Part shown: in pieces, positions 23,253 through 32,733 of the stretch
How positions within the stretch are numbered: the stretch's first letter is position 1
Layout: each line of letters begins with the position of its first letter
Assembly (NCBI GenBank): GCA_964526965.1
Contig: CAZGML010000029.1
Location: 1-35,305 of the forward strand
DNA length: 35,305 bases
Source: UBA6265 sp964526965
GTDB taxonomy: Bacteria; Chloroflexota; Chloroflexia; Thermomicrobiales; UBA6265
Direction of reading: 5' to 3'
Program-made: the position numbers and the translations under genes
The notes under the pieces: model-generated
What the model saw: the letters and a program-made list of their open reading frames with translations, nothing else
Told to the model about the DNA's origin: nothing
Database searches by the model: none

Positions 23253-24371
23253 TTATGCGTCTCGTTTGTAGAACGGTGTCTTCACCTGAACGGCTTTCAC
23301 CGGCTTGCCCCGGACCATAACGTCGAACTCATTTCCGACACCAGCGTGCTTCGAGGCAATCATGGCAAGCCCGATATTTTCACCGAGCGTGGGAGACTTG
23401 GTGCCACTCGTTACGGCACCGATTTCCTCACCATCGACTGTAACCGGGTAGCCGGTGCGCGGGGCGCCGCCCTTGCCAAGATACTTGAATCCAACTGTCT
23501 TGCGAGTCGGCTTGGCTTCCTTCACCGCGGCCATTGCATCGCGACCGATGAAGTCGCCCTTCTTCAATTTTACTGCCCAGCCGAGGTTTGCCTCGTATGG
23601 GCTGATATCGCGCCCCAACTCCTGGCCGTACAGCGGCATGCGAGCTTCGAGACGAAGGGTGTCACGCGCACCCAGTCCGACAGGTACCAGGCCATCATCC
23701 TTGCCGGCTTCGAGCAAAGCGTCCCAAATTGTGGCGATCTTGTCGCGGTCGGCATAGAACTCAAAGCCATCCTCACCGGTATATCCGGTGCGAGCGGTCT
23801 TGGTTTCCACGCCGGCGATTATGGCATTGTCCCAGGAAAAGTCCTCGATCTCGGCGAGATTCTTGTCCGTCACCTTCGCGACGATCTCCTGCGCCCTTGG
23901 GCCCTGAATCGCGATCATGCCTGTTTTGGGAGAGATGTCCTCGAGCGTGACATCGAGATCAGTTCGTTCGGCGCCGTGCTTGTGCCACCATTCGACATCT
24001 GCTGCGGCGTTCGCCGCGTTCATGCACGCGATGTAGCCATCCTCGCCTTCCGGATTGCGATAGACAATGACATCGTCAATAACGCCTCCATCCGGCGTGC
24101 CGATCAAGGTGTACTTGGCCTCACCTGGCTTCAGCGTCGACATGTCGTTCGTAGTTGTGTATTGCAGGAACTCCATCGCGTCCGGCCCAGTGAACAGGAA
24201 CTGTCCCATGTGGCACAGATCGAAAAGTCCGGCCTTCGTGCGCACGGTGTTGTGCTCGGCAATTACACCTTCGTACTGAACCGGCATCTTCCAGCCCGCG
24301 AACGGAACCATTCGCGCACCGCGCTCAATATGTTTCTCGGTCATCGGTGTCGTTTTCAGATCTTCACTCAA
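23253..24371 (-). CDS. gcvT: Aminomethyltransferase (glycine cleavage T protein)
   Basis: The 372-residue enzyme transfers the methylene group from the H-protein arm to tetrahydrofolate and releases ammonia. Family features include MVPFAGWKMPVQYEG, AGLFDLCHMGQF, AKYTLIGTPDGGVIDDVIVYR (in parts), GYTGEDGFEFY and LGARDTLRLEARMPLYGQEL, the last two typical of T protein rather than of sarcosine oxidase. The start is TTG with GGAG nine bases upstream. A later ATG (codon 10) is possible. It follows purF by 50 bases on the same strand, so pur and gcv genes may share a transcript. No glycine riboswitch is visible in that gap. Confidence 0.96.
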   Translation of the reverse strand: MSEDLKTTPMTEKHIERGARMVPFAGWKMPVQYEGVIAEHNTVRTKAGLFDLCHMGQFLFTGPDAMEFLQYTTTNDMSTLKPGEAKYTLIGTPDGGVIDDVIVYRNPEGEDGYIACMNAANAAADVEWWHKHGAERTDLDVTLEDISPKTGMIAIQGPRAQEIVAKVTDKNLAEIEDFSWDNAIIAGVETKTARTGYTGEDGFEFYADRDKIATIWDALLEAGKDDGLVPVGLGARDTLRLEARMPLYGQELGRDISPYEANLGWAVKLKKGDFIGRDAMAAVKEAKPTRKTVGFKYLGKGGAPRTGYPVTVDGEEIGAVTSGTKSPTLGENIGLAMIASKHAGVGNEFDVMVRGKPVKAVQVKTPFYKRDA

Positions 24372-24421
24372 TTGAACCTTCTCCCCTTCCCTGTTGGGCG
24401 ATGTACGTGCGTAACGCTATA

Positions 24422-25828
24422 TCAAGAAGCCAAAGTGTTTGCTGTGTTGAATGTCCGAACCGGATATTTTCCGCTCATACATGCGTGGCAAAACTTGTTG
24501 TCGCCCTTGCCGATCGCATCTATGAGCCCCTCAAGCGTAAGATATTCCAGCGAATCGACGCCGATATGTTCCGCGATCTGCGGAATCGTCAGTCGGGCGG
24601 CGATCAACTCCTCGCGTTTCGCCAGGTCCACGCCCAGGTAGCAGGGCCACACGATTGGTGGAGCGTGCACACGCATGTGCACTTCCTTCGCGCCAGCGCT
24701 TCTCACGAGATCAACGATTGGGCGACTGGTAGTTCCACGCACGATCGTATCGTCGATCAGGACAACGCGTTTGTCCTTAACTACTTCTGGCAGAACGTTG
24801 AACTTGAGGCGAACCTGTTGCTGCCGCATGCGTTGGTTGGGCTGGATGAATGTGCGGCCGATATAACGATTCTTGATCAACGCCTCGCTAAACGGGATTC
24901 CGGTCTCCTGGGCAAAACCGATAGCGGCAGGCGTGGCCGAATCCGGGAGGCCGACGACCACATCCGCATCGACCGGAGCTTCACGCGCCAGCTTGCGGCC
25001 CATATTCTGGCGCATAAGGTGCAGTCGCTGACCCATGATTTCGCTATCCGGGCGAGCAAAATAGACGAGTTCAAGCAGGCAAAGCGCCTGGGCCTGGGGC
25101 GGCCCGGTTCCGAGCGATTCGAAGCCGTTCTGGTCAATACGGATGATCTCTCCGGGTTCCACCTCGCGAACAAACTCGGCACCGACAGTCATGAGAGCGC
25201 AGGATTCGGAGGCAATAACATGTCCACCATCCATTTCTCCGATACAGAGAGGCCGAATGCCAACCGGATCGCGCACGGCGTAAATATCGTGCTCAGTGAG
25301 GACCGAAAGGCTATATGCGCCAACCATTTTTGGCATGGCGTTGCGAATCTTTTGTCCCATATTAAAGCCGTCCGCGAGTGCGATTACGCGCGCCAAAACT
25401 TCTGAATCGGTGGTGGACACGAACTCTTCGCCCTGGGCCTCGAGCTCCTCTCGTAGCGGGATCACGTTGGTAATGTTGCCGTTGTGAGAAATAGCGATGG
25501 GGCCGAGGTCAGTATCAACGTGCATGGGGCCCGCGTTGGCCAGCACAGTGGATCCAGCTGTGCTGTATCGAGTGTGACCAATAGCAGCGAAGCCGTTGAG
25601 GCTGTCGATATCCTCTTCGTTAAATGCGTTCGATACGAGGCCGAGGCTACGCCGCCACCGAATGCCGTTACCGTCTGTTGCGGCTATGCCTGCGCTTTCC
25701 TGACCACGGTGCTGTAGAGCATAGAGGCCGAAAAAGGTTGTGCGTGCCACGTCCAGATCCGGACCGTAAATACCGAACACTCCGCATTCTTCATGTGGTT
25801 TGTCATCCATGTTCCATGGATTGGTCAT
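24422..25828 (-). CDS. purF: Amidophosphoribosyltransferase
   Basis: The 468-residue enzyme makes phosphoribosylamine from PRPP and glutamine, the first step of purine synthesis. The nucleophile Cys15 follows a short propeptide (MTNPWNMDDKPHEEC) and opens the glutaminase domain. The PRPP loop reads VVLIDDTIVRGTTS. Cysteines in CLLELVYFARPD, PIVWPCYLGVD and FCHACMSGKYP match the [4Fe-4S] ligands of the Bacillus-type enzyme, so an iron-sulfur cluster is likely. The ATG at 25828 overlaps the purL stop by four bases. The open frame continues upstream inside purL but should not be used. Confidence 0.97.
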   Translation of the reverse strand: MTNPWNMDDKPHEECGVFGIYGPDLDVARTTFFGLYALQHRGQESAGIAATDGNGIRWRRSLGLVSNAFNEEDIDSLNGFAAIGHTRYSTAGSTVLANAGPMHVDTDLGPIAISHNGNITNVIPLREELEAQGEEFVSTTDSEVLARVIALADGFNMGQKIRNAMPKMVGAYSLSVLTEHDIYAVRDPVGIRPLCIGEMDGGHVIASESCALMTVGAEFVREVEPGEIIRIDQNGFESLGTGPPQAQALCLLELVYFARPDSEIMGQRLHLMRQNMGRKLAREAPVDADVVVGLPDSATPAAIGFAQETGIPFSEALIKNRYIGRTFIQPNQRMRQQQVRLKFNVLPEVVKDKRVVLIDDTIVRGTTSRPIVDLVRSAGAKEVHMRVHAPPIVWPCYLGVDLAKREELIAARLTIPQIAEHIGVDSLEYLTLEGLIDAIGKGDNKFCHACMSGKYPVRTFNTANTLAS

Positions 25829-28032
25829 GCTATTTCTGCTTCCTGGCCGACCGCGAGTGCAGAATTGCTGGCTACTTCCAGATCGGCCAATGCAACGGTG
25901 CCACCGTTCGGGAATACGATTGCGTTCCCGCCGATGGTACCGATTTCGACGTGGGGCATATCCCACTCTTCCGCCAGTCGGCTGAACTGCATCGCCGACG
26001 CCGGATCAATTGCGACGAGCACGCGACCGGCGCTCTCGCCAAACCAGGTGACGTCAACCCGACTTTCGCCCGGCAAGTCGTGAAGCTCAACACCAATGCC
26101 GGAGGTCATCGCCATTTCGCTAATGCCAAGAGCGAGTCCGCCAGCGGAAAGATCGTGCACGGCGGCGTCGAACCGGGACACTCCCAGCTCACGCAGGAAC
26201 CGAATCAACTTCACTTCGTGCTCAAGATTGAGTTCTGGTGGCGTGCCTGCAACCGTATCGTGAATGTGTGCGAGGTATTCCGATCCACCAAGCGTCGGCT
26301 TGCCCTTGCCGACCATCCACAATGTTTGGCCGTCCTGCCAGGTCATGCCCATATAGGCGTGGATATCGTCCAGCACGCCTACACAGCCGATCATTGGTGT
26401 TGGATAAACGGGCACCTGGTCAGTCTCGTTGTAGAGGCTGACGTTGCCGCTAACGATTGGCACATCGAGTTGTCTGCTGGCGTCTCCCATGCCCTTCACG
26501 GCGTTGACCAATTGGTAATCGGCCGGATTCCGCTCTGGCGAGCCGAAGTTGAGGCAATTGGTGAGTCCGAGTGGCCGTGCTCCGGTGCTGGCCACATTTC
26601 GGGCTGCTTCTGCGACTGCGTGCTGTGCACCCAGGTAGGGATCCAGGTACACGTAGCGACTATTGCAGTCCATGCTGATGGCCATGCCACCATTGGTGCC
26701 CTTCTGGCGGATCACTGCCGCATCAGCTTGGCCGGGCCCAAGCACGGTGTTCGTCAGGATTGTTGAATCGAATTGCTCGTAGATGCTACGGCGGGTACCG
26801 AGGTTCGGGCTTTTCAGCATGCGAGTCAGCGTTGTTGGTACGTCGTTCTCGGTGATATCCGGGATCGATTCGAGGTCAAGGTTCTGTACTTCCGCCAGGT
26901 AGGCGGGCTTTTCTGGATCTATTGGGTAGACCGGGCAATCATCAATGAAGTTGCGGACAGGCACATCGCAAACTACTTCATCACCATCGCGCACAACCAC
27001 ATTCCCGGTATCGGTAACATGGCCGATAACTGCAGCGTTAAGATCCCATTTTTCGAGAACCTCAGTGATCTCGGCGACCTTATCTGGTGTGGCCACCAGC
27101 ACCATGCGTTCCTGGCTTTCGCTCAGCATGATTTCGTATGCGTTCATACCCTTCTCGCGCCGGGGAACATGGGCCACATCGATATCTACACCAACCTCGC
27201 CACGGCTGGCACACTCGACGATTGAGCTGGTCATACCGGCGGCGCCCATATCCTGCATCGCCACCACAGAGTCGGAACTTAGCAGTTCGAGGCATGCTTC
27301 CATCAGCTGCTTTTCCAGGAACGGATTACCGACCTGAATCACACCGCGGTGTGATTCCTCCGGATTGTCGACTGAAGAGAAAGTGGCTCCACCGAGCCCA
27401 TCGCGACCGGTCTCTGCGCCGATTACCATCAGCACGTTGCCGATACCGCTGGCGGCAGCGCGTACGATTCCATCCACTGGTGCAATACCAACACACATGG
27501 CGTTGACCAGCGGATTGCCGTTGTAGCTCTCGTCGAAAAAGACTTCGCCACCAACGGTTGGCACACCAAGGCAGTTGCCATACCCGCCGATACCAGCGAC
27601 TACATTTGAGAACAGATAGGGGTTGCGCGGTTGATCGAGCGGTCCGAATCGCAGACCGTTCAGCAGTGCAACAGGGCGGGCGCCCATCGTGAAGATGTCT
27701 CGAACAATTCCTCCGACGCCCGTGGCTGCGCCCTCGTAAGGCTCCACAGCACTGGGATGGTTATGGCTCTCCACCTTGAAGACGGCGGCGTACCCGTTGC
27801 CCAGATCCACCGCGCCGGCGTTCTCGCCTGGACCTTGCACAACCCACGGTGCTTCAGTTGGTAACCCTTTCAGGAGTGGTCGGGAGTGTTTATATCCGCA
27901 GTGCTCGCTCCACATGGCTCCAAACATGCCGAGTTCAACCTCACTCGGCTCCCGTCCGAGAAGTTCGACGATTTGGGCATACTCCCTGTCGCTGAGGGCT
28001 ACTTCGCGCCACTGTCCTTCGGCAATTGCCAA
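25825..28032 (-). CDS. purL: Phosphoribosylformylglycinamidine synthase subunit PurL
   Basis: The 735-residue synthase subunit converts FGAR to FGAM with ATP and ammonia from PurQ. It is of the small PurL type that needs PurS and PurQ, and neither gene is in the window. Motifs include MFGAMWSEHCGYKHS, FKVESHNHPSAVEPYEGAATG (in parts), GGVVR-like GVGGIVRDIFTMGARPVAL and NCLNFGSPE in the second half. The start is a TTG (28032) with AAGGAG seven bases upstream, which gives the N terminus MAIAEGQWREVALSDREY. The longer open frame to 28113 has no support. It is coupled to purF. Confidence 0.97.
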   Translation of the reverse strand: MAIAEGQWREVALSDREYAQIVELLGREPSEVELGMFGAMWSEHCGYKHSRPLLKGLPTEAPWVVQGPGENAGAVDLGNGYAAVFKVESHNHPSAVEPYEGAATGVGGIVRDIFTMGARPVALLNGLRFGPLDQPRNPYLFSNVVAGIGGYGNCLGVPTVGGEVFFDESYNGNPLVNAMCVGIAPVDGIVRAAASGIGNVLMVIGAETGRDGLGGATFSSVDNPEESHRGVIQVGNPFLEKQLMEACLELLSSDSVVAMQDMGAAGMTSSIVECASRGEVGVDIDVAHVPRREKGMNAYEIMLSESQERMVLVATPDKVAEITEVLEKWDLNAAVIGHVTDTGNVVVRDGDEVVCDVPVRNFIDDCPVYPIDPEKPAYLAEVQNLDLESIPDITENDVPTTLTRMLKSPNLGTRRSIYEQFDSTILTNTVLGPGQADAAVIRQKGTNGGMAISMDCNSRYVYLDPYLGAQHAVAEAARNVASTGARPLGLTNCLNFGSPERNPADYQLVNAVKGMGDASRQLDVPIVSGNVSLYNETDQVPVYPTPMIGCVGVLDDIHAYMGMTWQDGQTLWMVGKGKPTLGGSEYLAHIHDTVAGTPPELNLEHEVKLIRFLRELGVSRFDAAVHDLSAGGLALGISEMAMTSGIGVELHDLPGESRVDVTWFGESAGRVLVAIDPASAMQFSRLAEEWDMPHVEIGTIGGNAIVFPNGGTVALADLEVASNSALAVGQEAEIA

Positions 28033-28160
28033 TCCAATTCTCCTTGTATTCTCGTGGTGAAATCGGTGCGCTGAGGAATATATTGGCTTGCGAGGGGCAG
28101 CGAAATGCCACACTCCCGCATATCACTTGTAAGTTTATCACCACCATATTCGCGTGGCGG

Positions 28161-29465
28161 TTATCGGACAGTGCGATACGTCCCCTGTGCAACATCTCGC
28201 ACGACGAATGTGCCGAGGTCGTCAAGTGGCAACAGTATCAGTCGGCCATTCACCGTCTGACTCAGCGTTCGCGCGAATTCCGGAGCTTCCGCCTCATCGC
28301 CTACGTAGATCGTTGTGAAGTTCACTCCCTGCCGCGCCAGGCGTTTCGCTTCCAGGAGCGTGGAGTCGAGTGTTTTTCCGGTCACCGGGTGTTCGAACAC
28401 CGGGTTGTGGCCATCCATATACGCAGTCGGTTCGCCGTCAGTGATAATGACGATCTGCCGATTCAGCGCGTGGTGCTGTTTTAGCAACCTGGAGGCAACC
28501 AACAGGCCTGCGTGCAGATTTGTGCCGTGGCTGAATTGATCCCATGAGAGACTCGGGAGTTCTTCCAGGCTGAGCTTGCGCGCATCGCCGGAGAAACCGA
28601 CGAGATCCAGTTCGTCGTGCATCCGACTCGTAGTGATGAGCGTGTTCAGCGCGATCGCTGCGCGCTTGGCAGCATCCCACGCTCCCGAATCGAACATCGA
28701 GCGACTCATGTCGGTGAGCAGGACGGTGTGAATTGCCGCTGCAGATTCGCGCTCGAAGACTTCGAAGTCCTCTGTCCTGAGCTTTACACTGCCGATCTCG
28801 CCCGAGCGCCGGACGGCGTTGGTGAGCGAACGAGCGATGTTGAGATCAAGCGGCTTCCCCCACTCCCACTCGGTTGAGTCATCCCCGGCCATGCCATGCA
28901 AGCCAGGAGCAGGTATTGGATGGTTGCCCTTGCCGCGCCGTGTCGCTGGCAGGAACATGTGCTGGAGTAGCCGCGAGCCGATTTGGCGGATCGCCCGGGC
29001 GGTCAGGACCATTTTCGGCCCCGACATTGCGACCAGTCCGGACTCGATTAATTGACCGGTCATGTCCGACCATTTATCGACCCACTCCAGTTCCTCAGTG
29101 GAAAGCGTGCGCTCCATCAACTCGGGGTCAATATCATCGAGATCATCCAGGGATTCTACCTGGCGCAAGGCGTCTCGCATGGCCTTGGCATCTTCAACCT
29201 GGCCCTCTGTGGGCGCGACTTCCATATCGAAATCGTGGTCGTCGGGATCCTGTAATAACTCCTCGGCATCAGAGATCTCTTCCCTGAGCCGATCGAGGAT
29301 ATCGAGCAGGCCCATATCATCTTCCGTACCAAAGCGAAAATCGCGCTGAAGTGCTTTCTCAACATCACCGTCGCTCAGTACCTGGTCCGAAATGGATTCC
29401 AGCACCTCGTCGACGTTTATGCGGCGATTCGGTTTCCCCGACCTGTATGTGATAACTGAGTCCAT
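28161..29465 (-). CDS. VWA-domain protein (chelatase/CoxE-like partner of a MoxR ATPase)
   Basis: The 434-residue protein has an acidic helical N-terminal region (about 20-145, rich in Asp/Glu) and a C-terminal von Willebrand A domain (about 245-425). The MIDAS metal site is complete: DMSRS (252-256), T315 in HGTNLH and D343 in ITDGEP. Proteins of this type work with MoxR ATPases as metal-ion or cofactor inserters or as activators of other proteins. The target here is unknown. The ATG at 29465 overlaps the stop of the ATPase gene (TAATG), so the two are made together. A longer frame to 29519 would overlap the ATPase gene. Confidence 0.85.
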   Translation of the reverse strand: MDSVITYRSGKPNRRINVDEVLESISDQVLSDGDVEKALQRDFRFGTEDDMGLLDILDRLREEISDAEELLQDPDDHDFDMEVAPTEGQVEDAKAMRDALRQVESLDDLDDIDPELMERTLSTEELEWVDKWSDMTGQLIESGLVAMSGPKMVLTARAIRQIGSRLLQHMFLPATRRGKGNHPIPAPGLHGMAGDDSTEWEWGKPLDLNIARSLTNAVRRSGEIGSVKLRTEDFEVFERESAAAIHTVLLTDMSRSMFDSGAWDAAKRAAIALNTLITTSRMHDELDLVGFSGDARKLSLEELPSLSWDQFSHGTNLHAGLLVASRLLKQHHALNRQIVIITDGEPTAYMDGHNPVFEHPVTGKTLDSTLLEAKRLARQGVNFTTIYVGDEAEAPEFARTLSQTVNGRLILLPLDDLGTFVVRDVAQGTYRTVR

Positions 29466-30853
29466 TACAGGCTCGCATACTCGTTCCCGTGTTTGCGAAT
29501 TCGCCCGGCGCGGAACCAATACTCAAGCGCGAACTGAATTGCCGATAGCAGCGCTGATGCGCTGGAGTTTTTGGCAAAGGTTGCAGCCCCGGCGCTTACG
29601 GATTCAGGAACACTGATCGTGCTTAACGTCGCCTCGGCCGGCGCCGCAGGATCTATGCTGATTTCCTTGCCTTCTTCGACGGCCTTAAGCAAATCAGTGG
29701 CCCACGCCTGATCGGGCAAATCCGCACCTATACCGCGAACGGCTTCGCCGATGATGTCGTCCATCACGCGGATATCATCGGAATCCTCCCATGTGTCGAA
29801 TTCGATTTTGCCCATCATTGATGGCGTGATTGCCGAGAGGTCGATCACTGCCGGCGTCGCTTCGGAATCTCCGGAAAGAATTGCCCGCCGCTGCGCATTC
29901 GCGGTCATTGATTCGTAATTGGCGATGGTCATACGCACCGACACACCGCTACGGGTGTTGACCTTTGGATGCTCGCGCGCTTCGTGGGAAATGGTCGCGA
30001 TGAGGTCGCTCATGAAACCAGGGATGAAGAGCTCGATTCCCGGAATATCCGATGACTGCTCTTCCTGGTCGACGATTTGCAGCTCCTGCTCGATCGTGGC
30101 CGGGTAGTGCGTGCGTATCTGGGATCCAAACCTGTCCTTCAACGGCGTGATGATGCGACCGCGGTTGGTGTAATCCTCAGGATTTGCACTCGCGACAACC
30201 ACGATATCGAGCGGTAGCCGCACCGTGAATCCGCGAATCTGCACGTCTCTCTCTTCGAGGATGTTGAGAAGACCTACCTGGATGCGTTCGCTCAGGTCCG
30301 GAAGTTCGTTCAGGTTGAATATCCCGCGGTTTGCGCGAGGGATAAGCCCAAACGCGATCACCTCTTCGTTCGACAGGTAGCGACCCTCTGCGATTTTGAT
30401 CGGGTCCACCTCGCCGATCAGATCGGCGATTGATGTGTCCGGAGTCGCGAGCTTCTCCGCAAATCGTTTGGAGCTCTCTACCCACGAGATCGGGGCGCTG
30501 TTACCGGACTCGGCGACCATTGCCCGGCCCATTGCAGAGACTGGTCGCAGCGGATCGTCGTTTGTTTCGCTCCCGGAGATGACCGGAATCCATTCATCCA
30601 GTAACGACGTGAGGCTACGAGCCAGTCGCGATTTCGCCTGACCACGCTCGCCAAGCAGCAACATGTCGTGTCCCGCCAGGATCGCGTTCTGCACCTGTGG
30701 AATCACCGTGTTCTCATAGCCGTGCAGGCCTGGAAATGGTGATTCGCCTGCGCGAAGCATCCGCACGAGGTTCGTGCGGAGCTCATCGCGGATGCTTCTG
30801 AATTCGTAGCCAGATTCTTTCAGTTCGCCAAGTGTGCCAGGTTTCGGTTGCAT
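29465..30853 (-). CDS. MoxR/magnesium-chelatase-type AAA ATPase
   Basis: The 462-residue AAA+ protein probably remodels or loads a partner with its VWA neighbour. The P-loop reads GERGQAKSR (68-76), where Ala replaces the usual Gly before Lys, a variant I have seen described for chelatase-like homologues. The Walker B segment is GIFNLNELPDL (177-187), with Glu183 as the catalytic candidate. Sensor 1 is SANPEDYTNRG (222-232) and LKDRFGSQI (238-246) follows. The C-terminal lid is helical. It is coupled to the VWA gene. Length exceeds typical MoxR (about 320), mainly by an extended C-terminal half. Confidence 0.85.
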   Translation of the reverse strand: MQPKPGTLGELKESGYEFRSIRDELRTNLVRMLRAGESPFPGLHGYENTVIPQVQNAILAGHDMLLLGERGQAKSRLARSLTSLLDEWIPVISGSETNDDPLRPVSAMGRAMVAESGNSAPISWVESSKRFAEKLATPDTSIADLIGEVDPIKIAEGRYLSNEEVIAFGLIPRANRGIFNLNELPDLSERIQVGLLNILEERDVQIRGFTVRLPLDIVVVASANPEDYTNRGRIITPLKDRFGSQIRTHYPATIEQELQIVDQEEQSSDIPGIELFIPGFMSDLIATISHEAREHPKVNTRSGVSVRMTIANYESMTANAQRRAILSGDSEATPAVIDLSAITPSMMGKIEFDTWEDSDDIRVMDDIIGEAVRGIGADLPDQAWATDLLKAVEEGKEISIDPAAPAEATLSTISVPESVSAGAATFAKNSSASALLSAIQFALEYWFRAGRIRKHGNEYASL

Positions 30854-30881
30854 ACGCCCTCTCGATGCCGTCGCAAAGTCA

Positions 30882-30896
30882 TCGCCAAAGTGGCGA
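30882..30896 (-). terminator. Small hairpin between the S9 peptidase and the ATPase genes
   Basis: TCGCCA (30882-30887) and TGGCGA (30891-30896) form a 6-bp stem with a three-base loop, 17 bases after the peptidase stop. It has no strong T-run, so it may be a weak terminator. Confidence 0.3.
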
Positions 30897-30912
30897 CATC
30901 AAGTATGGTGCA

Positions 30913-32733
30913 CTACACGTCTGGCTGCAGGGGTAGTTCTAATTGTTTCTGGAGAAAGTCGCCCATGGTGACGAAGGCATCGATCTCGTTTTTGCGCTTG
31001 GAAAGGGAATGCCCTTCGTCGTCATACACACGCAGCACGACGTCCAGACCCTTGCCGCGAACGGCTTCCACAACCTGTTCTGCCTCGAAGAGCGGAACAC
31101 GTGGATCGTTGCGTCCGTGGCAGACCATGAGCGGTACCTTAATGTTGTCAATATGGGTCAGCGGTGAAATCTTCTCCAGCATCTCCCGATCTGTTTCAAG
31201 CGCGCCGTACTCTGCCTCGCGATGCTTGCGTCGCCAGGGGCCAGTGCGCTCCAGGAAGCTGACGAAATTCGCAATACCGACAACATCGACACCTGCTGCC
31301 CACAGGTCTGGGTAGAACACAAGTGATGCCAGTGTCATGAACCCGCCATAGCTGCGACCGTAGACCGCGATTCGATCGCCATCAACATCGTCACGTGACT
31401 TCAGCCACTCGGCTGCGTGCGCTGCGTCTGCTACTGCATCCAGGCGCTTTTCCTTGTCGTCCAAATGGCTATAGGTCTTGCCGTAGCCGGTGCTTCCGCG
31501 AACGTTCAGCGTTAATACGCCCATACCCAGCGACACGAGATATTGAATAACCGGTCCGCTCGGACTGTAGTTCAAGGTACGTTGACTCTCCGGACCGCCG
31601 TGAATGTCGACCAATACCGGGAACGGCCCATCGCCTTCCGGCTTGAACCAGAACGCAGGAATCTGGCGTCCGTCGAAGGTGGGGTACGTGATCATCTCCG
31701 GCGCGTATGTCCTGGGCGGATTCGAATCGGCCTCTGCGATGACGCGCGTTTCGCCGCTGAGGTCCGCCGACATGATCATCGATGGCGCCTCGACGGTAGA
31801 GAATCCGAATGCGACGGTCGATGAATCCGGATTCCACGCGAACTTATCGATTACGCCCAGCGGAAGCGCGACTTCTGCCGAGACTGATCCATTGGAATCA
31901 AGAATGCTCATGCGAGAGGCGCCGTTTTCGTTCACCGCAACGGCAATATGCTTGCCGTCCTTGCTCAGGGCAAACGTCTGCACATCCCAATTTTCGGCAC
32001 GATACACGACTTCAACTTTGCGGCTTTCCAGGTTCATTCGGCGCAGCGAAATGAACTCTTCATCCAGGTTGCTGAGGAAGAGCACGTGTTCACCGTCGTT
32101 CGTAAATGCCGCGTCTCCTAGCCCCTGCTCGCCGTCGTGCGGAGTGAGGTTGACCGGTTCCTTGCCGCGTTCAACCAGTAGCAGGTCACCGTTCAGATTG
32201 CCGATCAGTTGCACCACAAGCGCTCGATTACCGTCATCACTGATCGCGACAGGCTGAACCTGGCCACCATCCTGCAGCCACATGTCTGCATCGCCGCCGG
32301 ATGTGGAGATTCCGAGGATATCGAATGTGGATTCATCTCGAGAATTCGAACGGTAGAGTACGTAGGTTCCATCTGGCGTCATCGGGCCGGGATCGTGAAT
32401 AGCGTCATCATCGTGCGTGAGGCGCACAGGCTGGGCATCCTTGCCTGTCATCGTGAAGATCTGCTGTCGCTCGTTGCCACCGCTATCGATTCCGTAAATA
32501 ATGCGGCCCGAGCCTGACGATGCGTCCAGGCTTTGCAGGCGCTCAGTAAACTCGGTGACGCTCGACATCGTCATGGTGTTGAGATTGATCGCGCTCGCCT
32601 GTTTCGTGCCGGAACGGTCATCCATAAACACGATCTCGGTGTCGCTCAAATATGACGGAGCAGAGAACGACGGACGGTCAAAATACCGACTGGCGCGACG
32701 TGTAAGGGCTTCAATTGCGTATGATTCGGTCAT
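30913..32733 (-). CDS. S9-family serine peptidase (prolyl-oligopeptidase/acylaminoacyl-type)
   Basis: The 606-residue peptidase has a beta-propeller-like N-terminal half (about 1-340), with repeated blade motifs such as DGTYVLYRSNS and DGEHVLFLSNL, and an alpha/beta-hydrolase C-terminal half. The triad is S461 in GRSYGG (459-464), D543 in GRNDPRVP and H575 in DEGHSLSKR. HGGP (378-381) provides the oxyanion region. There is no signal peptide, so it is likely cytoplasmic and trims oligopeptides. The ATG has AGGA six bases upstream. It is divergent from a secreted HExxH protein. Confidence 0.93.
   Translation of the reverse strand: MTESYAIEALTRRASRYFDRPSFSAPSYLSDTEIVFMDDRSGTKQASAINLNTMTMSSVTEFTERLQSLDASSGSGRIIYGIDSGGNERQQIFTMTGKDAQPVRLTHDDDAIHDPGPMTPDGTYVLYRSNSRDESTFDILGISTSGGDADMWLQDGGQVQPVAISDDGNRALVVQLIGNLNGDLLLVERGKEPVNLTPHDGEQGLGDAAFTNDGEHVLFLSNLDEEFISLRRMNLESRKVEVVYRAENWDVQTFALSKDGKHIAVAVNENGASRMSILDSNGSVSAEVALPLGVIDKFAWNPDSSTVAFGFSTVEAPSMIMSADLSGETRVIAEADSNPPRTYAPEMITYPTFDGRQIPAFWFKPEGDGPFPVLVDIHGGPESQRTLNYSPSGPVIQYLVSLGMGVLTLNVRGSTGYGKTYSHLDDKEKRLDAVADAAHAAEWLKSRDDVDGDRIAVYGRSYGGFMTLASLVFYPDLWAAGVDVVGIANFVSFLERTGPWRRKHREAEYGALETDREMLEKISPLTHIDNIKVPLMVCHGRNDPRVPLFEAEQVVEAVRGKGLDVVLRVYDDEGHSLSKRKNEIDAFVTMGDFLQKQLELPLQPDV

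Noticed and set aside
24372..24421. Possible glycine riboswitch before gcvT
   Set aside because: The gap is only 50 bases and contains neither the tandem aptamer core nor a hairpin of suitable size.
23346..24641. 431-codon plus-strand open frame
   Set aside because: It lies antisense to gcvT and the end of purF, whose protein families are unmistakable. Its translation is rich in Cys, His and Arg and shows no domain.
24347..25405. 352-codon plus-strand open frame
   Set aside because: It is antisense to purF, has no ribosome site and no recognisable family.
25624..26766. 380-codon plus-strand open frame
   Set aside because: It is antisense to purL and purF and its composition is that of a shadow frame.
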